Positions 27,660 through 35,010 of a DNA stretch of 64,000 nt are shown here, in pieces; the stretch's first letter is position 1; the number at the start of each line of letters is the position of its first letter. The notes below the pieces were generated by a model. The model was not told the origin of the DNA. It made no database searches and saw only the letters and a program-made list of their open reading frames with translations. A program made the position numbers and the translations under genes. Source of the DNA: Xanthomonas sp. GPE 39 (lineage in GTDB: Bacteria > Pseudomonadota > Gammaproteobacteria > Xanthomonadales > Xanthomonadaceae); assembly GCF_000963005.1 (NCBI RefSeq), contig NZ_JZHZ01000007.1, positions 1,942,848-2,006,847 of the forward strand, read 5' to 3'.

Positions 27660-28409
27660 ATGGCCTCCTTCGTCCGCTGGTTTCACCAACTCGGTTCGCC
27701 GCCCATTTTCGATCGTCTCGCCGCGCGCTGGACACCGTGGTGCTATCTGCTTGCACTGCTGCTGGCCGGCGTGGGCATCTGGCAGGCGCTGTTCGTGGTG
27801 CCGGCCGACCGTCTGCAGAGCGACGCCTTTCGCATCCTCTACATCCACGTGCCCTGTGCCTGGATGAGTTTGTTCGTGTTCGGGCTGATGGCCGTATATG
27901 CGGCCATCGCGCAGGTGTGGCGGATCAAACTCTGCGAGATCCTGGCGATGGCCTGCGCGCCGATCGGTGCCACCTTCACCTTGATCACCCTGCTGACTGG
28001 CAGCATCTGGGGCCGGCCAATGTGGGGCACATGGTGGGATTGGGATCCACGCCTGACCAGCGAATTGATTCTGCTGTTCCTGTACATCGGGGTGATGGGC
28101 CTGTACCGGGCGATTGAGGACCGACGCATCGCTGCGCGTGCCGCCGGGCTGCTGGCCATCGTCGGGGTGGTGTTACTGCCGGTGATTCGCTATTCGGTGG
28201 TGTGGTGGAACTCGCTGCACCAAGGCCAGACCATCCGCCTGTTCGGCCAGTCCAGCATGGACCCGAGCATGCTGCCGCCGTTGTGGTGGATGGTCGCAGC
28301 GACCAAATTCTGGTTCGCCGGCGCGTTGCTGACGCGGGCACGCGCCGACAACCTGCGCCGCGAAGCCGGCAAGGACTGGGTCGCGCAACAGGCGCAGGTG
28401 CGCGGATGA
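27660..28409 (+). CDS. ccmC: heme-handling membrane protein CcmC
   Basis: The 249-residue protein has six membrane helices and the tryptophan-rich WWD heme-handling motif (GTWWDWDPRLTSE, about residue 125). Conserved His residues flank it (YIHVPCAW at about 60, NSLHQG at about 185). CcmC presents heme to CcmE in the periplasm. Its stop overlaps ccmD by ATGA. No other assignment fits. Confidence 0.96.
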   Translation: MASFVRWFHQLGSPPIFDRLAARWTPWCYLLALLLAGVGIWQALFVVPADRLQSDAFRILYIHVPCAWMSLFVFGLMAVYAAIAQVWRIKLCEILAMACAPIGATFTLITLLTGSIWGRPMWGTWWDWDPRLTSELILLFLYIGVMGLYRAIEDRRIAARAAGLLAIVGVVLLPVIRYSVVWWNSLHQGQTIRLFGQSSMDPSMLPPLWWMVAATKFWFAGALLTRARADNLRREAGKDWVAQQAQVRG

Positions 28410-28582
28410 ACTACCTGCCCTACGTGATCGGTGCCTATGCGGTATTCGCTGGCGTGTTGCTGGCCGACTTCATCCTGGCGCGCGTGCAACTGCGCAGTGC
28501 CGTGCGTGCGGCGCGGCTGCGTGCGCAACGCAAGCGCCAGACCAAGACCGAGCCAGCCGCGCCGCTGGATCTGAGCCGATGA
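28406..28582 (+). CDS. ccmD: heme exporter protein CcmD
   Basis: The 58-residue protein has one membrane helix (YVIGAYAVFAGVLLADFILA) and a strongly basic cytoplasmic tail, as expected of CcmD. It is needed for release of holo-CcmE. It overlaps ccmC by ATGA, and its own stop overlaps the ATG of a short frame in the position where ccmE normally begins. Confidence 0.92.
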   Translation: MNYLPYVIGAYAVFAGVLLADFILARVQLRSAVRAARLRAQRKRQTKTEPAAPLDLSR

Positions 28583-28701
28583 ATTCGCAACACCTCGGCA
28601 TCGTCCGCTTAGGCTCTGCCTGGAGCATGGATTCACCGCCCCTTGTCCCAGCTTTATGGTTGAAGGATCGCGAGCTGTGGGACTGGCACCATGTTGCCTG
28701 A
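28579..28701 (+). other. ccmE position holding only a 40-codon frame
   Basis: In the usual order ccmE (about 150 codons) lies between ccmD and ccmF. Here only 108 bases separate them. A 40-codon frame starts at an ATGA overlap with the ccmD stop and ends inside the ccmF start. Its translation shows none of the CcmE features: no N-terminal anchor, no OB-fold and no heme-binding His. It looks like filler left after a deletion, or a very small unrelated peptide. Confidence 0.7.
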
Positions 28702-30625
28702 ACTGGGCCAACTCCTGCTGATCCTCGCCCTGCTCACCGCCGTGCTACAGGCCGTGGTGCCGCTGGCGGGGGCGCAACGCGGGGACACGCGCTGGATGGC
28801 GGTGGCACGCCCGGCGGTATACGCGCAATTGTTGCTGGTTGCTGGCGCGTTCGCAGTGCTCACCCATGCCTTCGTGACCGGGGATTTCTCGGTGGCCTAC
28901 GTGGCCGACAATTCCAACTCGCTGCTGCCGCTGGTTTACCGTTATTCGGCGGTGTGGGGCGCGCACGAAGGGTCGTTGCTGCTGTGGACGCTGATTCTTG
29001 CGCTGTGGACCGCGGCCGTAGCGCTGTCGTCTCGGCATCTGCCGGCCAGCGTGATGGCGCGGGTGATCGGCACACTGGCATTGGTGAGCACGGGTTTCCT
29101 AGCGTTCCTGCTGTTTACCTCCAATCCCTTTGCACGGCTGTTACCAGCGCCGCTGGAAGGGCACGATCTCAATCCGCTGCTGCAAGACCCTGGGCTAGTG
29201 ATCCATCCACCGCTGCTGTACGCCGGTTACGTCGGTTTCGCGGTGCCGTTCGCGTTCGCCGTGGCTGCGTTGCTGGATGGTCAGGTGGATGCGCGCTGGC
29301 TGCGTTGGACGCGGCCGTGGACCAATGTGGCCTGGGGATTTTTGACCATCGGCATCGCCCTAGGCAGTTGGTGGGCGTATGACGAATTGGGCTGGGGCGG
29401 CTGGTGGTTCTGGGATCCGGTGGAGAATGCCAGCTTCATGCCGTGGCTAGCCGGCGCGGCATTGCTGCATTCGCAGGCGGTCACGGAAAAGCGCGGCAGC
29501 TTCACCGCGTGGACGCTGCTGCTGGCGATCGCCACGTTCTCGCTCTCGCTGCTGGGCACGTTTCTGGTGCGCTCGGGGGTGCTGACGAGCGTGCATTCGT
29601 TCGCCGCCGATCCAGCCCGTGGTCTGTTCATTCTGGTCTTCCTGAGCTTGCTGTGCGGTGGCGCGCTCCTGCTGTACGCGCTACGCGCCGGCCATGTGGG
29701 GGCCAGCGCGGACGCTGCGCGACAAACCTTCGCCGCCGCCTCGCGCGAGACCCTGCTGCTGATCAACAACCTGCTGCTGACCTGCGCCTGCGCGATGGTG
29801 CTGCTGGGCACGTTGTATCCACTGCTGGCCGATGCGCTGGACCTGGGCAAGCTCTCGGTCGGCCCGCCCTATTTCGGCACGCTGTTCGTGGTGCTGATGG
29901 CGCCGCTGGTCGCCCTGCTGCCATTCGGGCCGCTAACCCGCTGGCAGCGCGAACAAGCATCGCGGCCACTGGCACTCCTGGCACCGTGGGCGGCGCTGGC
30001 GCTGTTGGCCGGGATACTCGGCTTTTTCCTGGCGCCACAAAGCCCATGGAAAACCGGCGTCGGCATCGCCGCAGCAGCCTGGGTGCTGCTCGGCACGGCA
30101 CGCTTCGTATGGAGTCGGATGCAGCTCAAAGGCAGCCGTTTCAGCGCAGAAATGCTCGGCATGAGCTTGGCTCATGGCGGTATCGCGGTGTTCCTGATCG
30201 GCGCGCTGCTGGTGCAAGCACTGGAACAACAGCGCGAGGTAGCGTTAGCACCGGGGCAGCATGTGGAGATAGGCCGTTACCGCTTCGAACTGCGTGATCT
30301 CCAGCAACATCGGGGACCAAACTACGTGGCCGAACGCGCCCACCTACAAGTGCTGTACGACGATCACCCAATGACACGACTGTTTCCCGAGAAGCGCCTG
30401 TATGCCAGCGGCGGCCAAGCCATGACCGAAGCAGGCATCCACGCTGGTCTATTCGGTGACATCTACGTCTCCCTGGGCGAACCACTGGGCGGCAACGCCT
30501 GGGCGATGCGCCTGCACGTCAAACCCTTCGTGCGCTGGATCTGGCTCGGCGCGGCACTGATGGCGCTGGGTGGTTTCGTCAGCGCGGCCGACCGGCGCTT
30601 CCGTCGTTCTCCGGAGACCCCATGA
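28691..30625 (+). CDS. ccmF: cytochrome c heme lyase subunit CcmF
   Basis: The 644-residue polytopic membrane protein carries the WWD motif (GGWWFWDPVENASFMPW, about residue 238) and conserved periplasmic His segments (YSAVWGAHEGS, HPPLLYAGYVG, VLTSVHSF). CcmF takes heme from holo-CcmE and, with CcmH, attaches it to apocytochrome c. The N-terminus matches family members, so the gene itself is intact beside the missing ccmE. Its stop overlaps the ccmG start by ATGA. Confidence 0.96.
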   Translation: MLPELGQLLLILALLTAVLQAVVPLAGAQRGDTRWMAVARPAVYAQLLLVAGAFAVLTHAFVTGDFSVAYVADNSNSLLPLVYRYSAVWGAHEGSLLLWTLILALWTAAVALSSRHLPASVMARVIGTLALVSTGFLAFLLFTSNPFARLLPAPLEGHDLNPLLQDPGLVIHPPLLYAGYVGFAVPFAFAVAALLDGQVDARWLRWTRPWTNVAWGFLTIGIALGSWWAYDELGWGGWWFWDPVENASFMPWLAGAALLHSQAVTEKRGSFTAWTLLLAIATFSLSLLGTFLVRSGVLTSVHSFAADPARGLFILVFLSLLCGGALLLYALRAGHVGASADAARQTFAAASRETLLLINNLLLTCACAMVLLGTLYPLLADALDLGKLSVGPPYFGTLFVVLMAPLVALLPFGPLTRWQREQASRPLALLAPWAALALLAGILGFFLAPQSPWKTGVGIAAAAWVLLGTARFVWSRMQLKGSRFSAEMLGMSLAHGGIAVFLIGALLVQALEQQREVALAPGQHVEIGRYRFELRDLQQHRGPNYVAERAHLQVLYDDHPMTRLFPEKRLYASGGQAMTEAGIHAGLFGDIYVSLGEPLGGNAWAMRLHVKPFVRWIWLGAALMALGGFVSAADRRFRRSPETP

Positions 30626-31227
30626 TGTCCAATCCCACCTCCGCTCGCCTGCCGCTGCCGGTCATCCTGCTCGGCGCACTGTGCGGCCTCTGCCTGCTGG
30701 CGCTGTTGCTCTACGCTGTCAAGCATTCTGGCAGCGCCGATCGCGATACGCTGCCATCGGCGCTGATCGGCAAGCCCGCGCCGACCTTCGCGCTGCCCTT
30801 GCTGCACGACGCCACGGTAAGCGTGCGCAGCCGCGATCTACTCGGCGCACCCTACGTACTCAACGTCTGGGGTAGCTGGTGCCCGTCCTGCCGCGAAGAA
30901 CACCCGGTACTGACCCAATTCGCCCTGAGCAAGCGCGTGCGGGTGATCGGCTACGACTGGAAAGACAAGCGCGACGATGCCCTGCACTGGCTGGAGCAGT
31001 TGGGTAACCCGTTCCTGGCAGTACTGTTCGATCCCGAGGGCCGCACCGCAATCGACTGGGGCGTGGCCGCAGCGCCGGAAACATTCCTGGTCGATGCGCA
31101 TGGCGTGGTGCGCTGGAAACATGCTGGCCCACTGAGCGAGCGCATCATCCAGAACGAACTGCTGCCAGCGCTGCGCCAGGCCGAACGCGACGCTCCCGCA
31201 GCCACACCAGGCCAGGCCGGCCAATGA
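30622..31227 (+). CDS. ccmG: thiol:disulfide interchange protein CcmG (DsbE)
   Basis: The 201-residue membrane-anchored periplasmic thioredoxin has an N-terminal helix (LPVILLGALCGLCLLALLLY) and the active site WGSWCPSCREEHP. It also has the CcmG-type GVAAAPETFLVD cis-Pro region. It keeps CcmH or apocytochrome thiols reduced. ATGA overlaps join it to ccmF upstream and ccmH downstream. Met2 is an equal start candidate. Confidence 0.95.
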   Translation: MMSNPTSARLPLPVILLGALCGLCLLALLLYAVKHSGSADRDTLPSALIGKPAPTFALPLLHDATVSVRSRDLLGAPYVLNVWGSWCPSCREEHPVLTQFALSKRVRVIGYDWKDKRDDALHWLEQLGNPFLAVLFDPEGRTAIDWGVAAAPETFLVDAHGVVRWKHAGPLSERIIQNELLPALRQAERDAPAATPGQAGQ

Positions 31228-31679
31228 ACCACTGCCGGCACGCCTTGCGGGGTGGATTGCTGGTACTGCTGGCCTGGTCCACGCTAGCCGGTGCCGTGCC
31301 GCTCTCCGACCCGACCCCGCTGGCCTACCGCTCCGCCGCCGAGGAAGCGCGCTTCCATGCGCTGACCGCTGAGTTGCGCTGCGTGCAATGCCAGAACCAA
31401 TCGCTGGCCGACTCGCATGCGCAGATCGCCATGGACCTGCGTCGCGAGGTGCTAGAGCTGATGCAGCAGGGCCGTTCGGATGCACAAATCAAACAGTTCC
31501 TGGTCGCGCGCTATGGCGAGTTCGTGCTGTACCGACCACGACTCGAAGCACGCACCTGGCTGCTATGGTTCGGGCCATTGGCATTGCTCGGTGCTGGTGC
31601 GCTGCTGCTGGTCCGACTGGTGCGTCGACGCGCCCCGACCACGGACACCAATCCACTGCTGGATCAACAGGAGTGGTGA
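31224..31679 (+). CDS. ccmH: cytochrome c maturation protein CcmH
   Basis: The 151-residue protein has a signal peptide, the redox motif LRCVQCQNQS, a three-helix bundle (MDLRREVLELMQQGRSDAQI) and a C-terminal membrane helix. It is the short CcmH form, with the TPR part encoded separately by the next gene. It reduces the apocytochrome CXXCH motif together with CcmG. Confidence 0.95.
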   Translation: MNHCRHALRGGLLVLLAWSTLAGAVPLSDPTPLAYRSAAEEARFHALTAELRCVQCQNQSLADSHAQIAMDLRREVLELMQQGRSDAQIKQFLVARYGEFVLYRPRLEARTWLLWFGPLALLGAGALLLVRLVRRRAPTTDTNPLLDQQEW

Positions 31680-31683
31680 GGCG

Positions 31684-32727
31684 ATGCTGAGTTGGCAGAT
31701 GTCCAGCATCGCCGTGGGACTGGCAGCGTTGCTGTTCACGACGGTGCTGTGGCCGCTGCGCGGTGATCGACGTCGTGGGGTGCTGCTCGTGGTCGCGGTG
31801 CTAGCGCTGAGTGCTGCGACCGCCGCGCTGTATGCGCTGGTCGGCACGCCACGGGCGTTGCAGGCGCAACAGCGACAAGCGCCGCACACGCTGGAAGAAG
31901 GCGTCGCACAATTGCAGGCGGCATTGCGTCAAGACCCCACCCGCGCCGACGGCTGGGCGTTGCTGGGCCGCAGTCAACGCGCGCTAGGACGCAACACCGA
32001 GGCCGCTGCCGCCTTCGCCCGTGCGGCACATCTGGCACCGGACCAGGCACCGATCCTGATCGAAGCCGCACAGGCGCGTGCACTCGCCGACCCGCAGCGA
32101 CGTTTCGACGACCAGGCGCTCGCCTGGCTAGAAAAGGCCTTGCAAATTGCGCCGAACAGCGAACGCGCGGCGTGGTTCCTGGGGATCGCGCAACGCCAAC
32201 GCGGCCAGAATGCCGCCGCTGCCGCCACGTGGCAGGCACTGCTGCCACGTGTGGATGCGGGAACCGCGCAGGCATTACGCCCGCAAATCGATGCTGCCCG
32301 TGCCGCTGCTGGCCTACCGCCATTGCCACAAGCCGCCATCGCCGGCACCACCCGCGCAACCGGCAGCGCAGCGCCCGCCGCCGCGACGCTGGCCGTGGTG
32401 GTCTCGGTGGAGCCCGATGTCGCCGCACGCATGCGCCTGCGCAAAGACGCCAGTCTCTTCGTGATCGCACGCGTTCCCGGTGGCTCCCCGATGCCGGTGG
32501 CGGTGCAAAAACAACCGCTGCGGGCACTGCCGTTGCAGGTCACGCTCAGCGATGCGGACAGTCCGATGCCCACGCAAACGTTGTCGCAACTGCGGCAAGT
32601 CGAAGTGGTCGCGCGGCTATCGGCCAGCGGCGATGCCATGCGTCAGAACGGCGACTTGGAATCGGCAGCGGTCATCGTGACGCTGCCGACCAGCGCGCCG
32701 GTGCAACTGCGCATCGGCAAGCATTGA
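31684..32727 (+). CDS. ccmI: cytochrome c maturation protein CcmI (CycH)
   Basis: The 347-residue protein has two N-terminal membrane helices (about residues 8-22 and 33-55). A TPR region follows (QAALRQDPTRADGWALLGRS, ALGRNTEAAAAFARAAHLAP) and then a C-terminal beta-rich domain that binds apocytochrome. The start was placed at the ATG 4 bases after ccmH, because the longer frame only re-reads ccmH. It is the last gene of the ccm operon. Confidence 0.92.
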   Translation: MLSWQMSSIAVGLAALLFTTVLWPLRGDRRRGVLLVVAVLALSAATAALYALVGTPRALQAQQRQAPHTLEEGVAQLQAALRQDPTRADGWALLGRSQRALGRNTEAAAAFARAAHLAPDQAPILIEAAQARALADPQRRFDDQALAWLEKALQIAPNSERAAWFLGIAQRQRGQNAAAAATWQALLPRVDAGTAQALRPQIDAARAAAGLPPLPQAAIAGTTRATGSAAPAAATLAVVVSVEPDVAARMRLRKDASLFVIARVPGGSPMPVAVQKQPLRALPLQVTLSDADSPMPTQTLSQLRQVEVVARLSASGDAMRQNGDLESAAVIVTLPTSAPVQLRIGKH

Positions 32728-32945
32728 AGCCAACCTCGCATCCACGCACCACGCTCCATGCCAGAACTGGCGAGGTACGCGAGGCAGTCTACGAGTCGGC
32801 ACCAAGACGGTGTGGATGCGGCGACAGCGCGTGCCGTATCACGGTGGAACGCGCACTCGAATTGCGTACATCCCCAGTGATCGCACTGGCGAGGCGGCGC
32901 TCGGCCGATCTCCACGGCGGCACCACCAACCTACATCACACGCTC

Positions 32946-32951
32946 TAGAAT
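32946..32951 (+). promoter_or_regulatory. candidate -10 box for metX, possibly leaderless
   Basis: TAGAAT ends 6 bases before the metX ATG, and no ribosome-binding sequence lies between. This fits a leaderless transcript. A -35 box is not evident. Confidence 0.4.
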
Positions 32952-32957
32952 CGGCAC

Positions 32958-34070
32958 ATGACCGAATTCATCCCGCCTGCTAGCCGTTTCCTCGCCCTGC
33001 CCTCGCCGTTCCCGATGAAACGCGGCGGCCATTTGCTCAACGCGCGGGTGGCTTACGAAACCTGGGGCACACTGGCGGCGGATCGCGGCAACGCGGTCCT
33101 GATCGTCACCGGCTTGTCGCCGGACGCGCATGCCGCCGCGCATGCCGACGATCCCACACCGGGCTGGTGGGAAAACATGCTCGGCCCCGGTAAACCGATC
33201 GATACGCAACGCTGGTTCGTGATCTGCATGAACGCACTGGGCAGTTGCAAAGGCTCGACTGGTCCGGCATCGCCGCATCCGGACGATGGCCAGCCGTACC
33301 GCTTGCGCTTTCCGGAGTTATCCATTGAAGACGGTGCCGATGCCGCCGCGCATGTGGTGCGTGCGCTGGGCATTGCGCAACTGGCCTGCCTGATCGGTAA
33401 TTCCATGGGTGGCATGACCGCACTGGCGCTGCTACGCCGGCATCCCGGACTGGCACGCAGCCATCTCAACATTTCCGGTAGCGCGCGGGCGCTGCCGTTC
33501 TCGATTGCAATCCGCTCATTGCAACGCGAGGCGATCCGTCTGGATCCGAACTGGAACGGCGGCGACTACGACGAAACCACCTATCCCGAATCGGGCATGC
33601 GCATGGCGCGCAAACTCGGCGTGATCACCTACCGCTCTGCGCTGGAATGGGATGGCCGCTTCGGCCGCGTACGCCTGGATTCGGACCAGATCGACGACGA
33701 TCCGTTCGGCCTGGAATTCAAGGTCGAAAGCTACCTCGAAGGCCACGCGCGGCGTTTCGTACGCCGCTTCGATCCCAACTGCTACCTATATCTAAGCCGC
33801 TCGATGGACTGGTTCGACCTGGCCGAATACGGCAATGGCGACGTCCTCGCCGGGCTGGCGACGATCCGCGTCGCGCGCGCCCTGGCCATCGGCGCCAACA
33901 CCGACATCCTGTTCCCGGTGCAACAACAGGAACAGATCGCCGAGGGCCTGCGCAATGGCGGTGCCGACGCGCAGTTCATCGGCCTGGACTCGCCGCAGGG
34001 GCACGATGCCTTTCTGGTCGATTTCGCACGCTTCGGGCCAGCGCTGCGGCAGTTCCTGGACACGCTGTAA
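32958..34070 (+). CDS. metX: MetX-family homoserine/serine O-acyltransferase
   Basis: The 370-residue alpha/beta hydrolase-fold enzyme has the nucleophile Ser in GNSMGGMTAL (about residue 153), an acid in NTDILFP and the catalytic His in PQGHDAFLVD near the C-terminus. The family transfers an acyl group from CoA to homoserine for methionine synthesis. Some MetX members were shown to be succinyltransferases acting on homoserine or serine, so the exact acyl donor and acceptor cannot be named from the fold alone. The start matches the family and follows a possible leaderless promoter. Confidence 0.88.
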   Translation: MTEFIPPASRFLALPSPFPMKRGGHLLNARVAYETWGTLAADRGNAVLIVTGLSPDAHAAAHADDPTPGWWENMLGPGKPIDTQRWFVICMNALGSCKGSTGPASPHPDDGQPYRLRFPELSIEDGADAAAHVVRALGIAQLACLIGNSMGGMTALALLRRHPGLARSHLNISGSARALPFSIAIRSLQREAIRLDPNWNGGDYDETTYPESGMRMARKLGVITYRSALEWDGRFGRVRLDSDQIDDDPFGLEFKVESYLEGHARRFVRRFDPNCYLYLSRSMDWFDLAEYGNGDVLAGLATIRVARALAIGANTDILFPVQQQEQIAEGLRNGGADAQFIGLDSPQGHDAFLVDFARFGPALRQFLDTL

Positions 34071-34377
34071 ATCGCTCGCCGCCATGGCCCAATGCGATCT
34101 TGCCGCTATCGCCGCCGATGGCGACGCGCCCGCCCTCGACGGCGGCGCGACTACGCAAACACCATGGTGGCTCGCCGCGGTCGTCCTACGCCGCCGCCAG
34201 ATTCCGCATCATGCGCATCATCGGCTTTGCGCGCTTTGCCGGCCTGATACCACCCTGCTTACAACCGGCTTCATCTGGGATGCCGGCATTACCATGTTCC
34301 ATGGCATGAAATTGGAGGCCCGACGAAGTCAAGCAAGGCCGGCAGCCCGACAGGCTGAAAATTTTTCGCCAAGGATC
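34071..34377. other. intergenic region metX to tRNA-Pro
   Basis: No gene supported. A long frame crosses it but shows no recognisable domain and runs through the tRNA. Confidence 0.55.
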
Positions 34378-34407
34378 TTGCCGAAGGCGGGGGGGAACCC
34401 GTATCAT
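34378..34407 (+). promoter_or_regulatory. sigma-70-like promoter of tRNA-Pro
   Basis: TTGCCG and TATCAT are separated by 18 bases, and the -10 box ends 12 bases before the mature tRNA 5' end. Confidence 0.6.
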
Positions 34408-34419
34408 GTGCGGCTTATT

Positions 34420-34497
<78 letters not shown>

Positions 34498-34504
34498 CAA
34501 TCAA

Positions 34505-34536
34505 GCCTGGAAAACGAGAGTTTTCCGGGCTTTTTT
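34505..34536 (+). terminator. Rho-independent terminator of tRNA-Pro
   Basis: An 11-bp stem (GCCTGGAAAAC / GTTTTCCGGGC, one G-T pair) with a 4-base loop is followed by six T, starting 8 bases after the tRNA CCA end. Confidence 0.92.
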
Positions 34537-35010
34537 GTACGTCGAACAGTCGATCCGGCAATCCATCGCAGCGCTGGTGGTAACGCATACGACATGCCAT
34601 CGCCTTGGCTGAAAGGATATTGACGGCCAGACCAGGCAAAAAAGCACGGGGAGATGGCGGACATCTGTGCATCGCAGCACTTGCGTGCAAAGCACATTGC
34701 ACAGTCCCAACCGAAGTTGCGGCAGAGCAAAAACACGCGTAAATGGCACTGATCCAAGCACCGAACATCGCAAGACCAAACTGCGCGCGAAGAATGCAAC
34801 GCCCAATGGACGGAACCTGAGATTGACAGTGCGGCCTGAGTGAATCGTGCTGTATTCCAGCCCTCAGAACGCCACCCTCAGCACCGCGCAGCTCGATACA
34901 AGGGACATTGCAAATATTCACTCCGCGATGGTGCGCATGCTGGAGCGTGCGCCAGCCCCCATGGAATGCGCTCTCACGCAGGCCATGGAGGCCATCGCAC
35001 TGGAGAGCGA
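34537..35010. other. intergenic region between tRNA terminator and second adhesin
   Basis: No gene supported. Several frames cross it on both strands, but none shows a domain or a convincing start. No copy of the tRNA 3' end was found here, so there is no sign of an attachment site. Confidence 0.5.

Noticed and set aside
28579-28701. The 40-codon frame after ccmD as a shortened CcmE
   Set aside because: No membrane anchor, OB-fold or heme-binding His is present and there is no resemblance to CcmE N-termini.
32766-32894. Two further copies of ACTGGCGAGG (32766-32775, 32885-32894) as members of the glycan-locus repeat
   Set aside because: Only the 10-base core is shared; the flanking 20 bases of the 30-bp element do not match, so chance is likely.
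32728-32957. A SAM-type riboswitch before metX
   Set aside because: No conserved riboswitch core could be recognised, and the likely -10 box 6 bases before the ATG leaves no room for a leader.
34537-35010. A 200-codon minus-strand frame (34415-35017) downstream of the second adhesin
   Set aside because: It runs through the tRNA and its terminator and has no recognisable domain.
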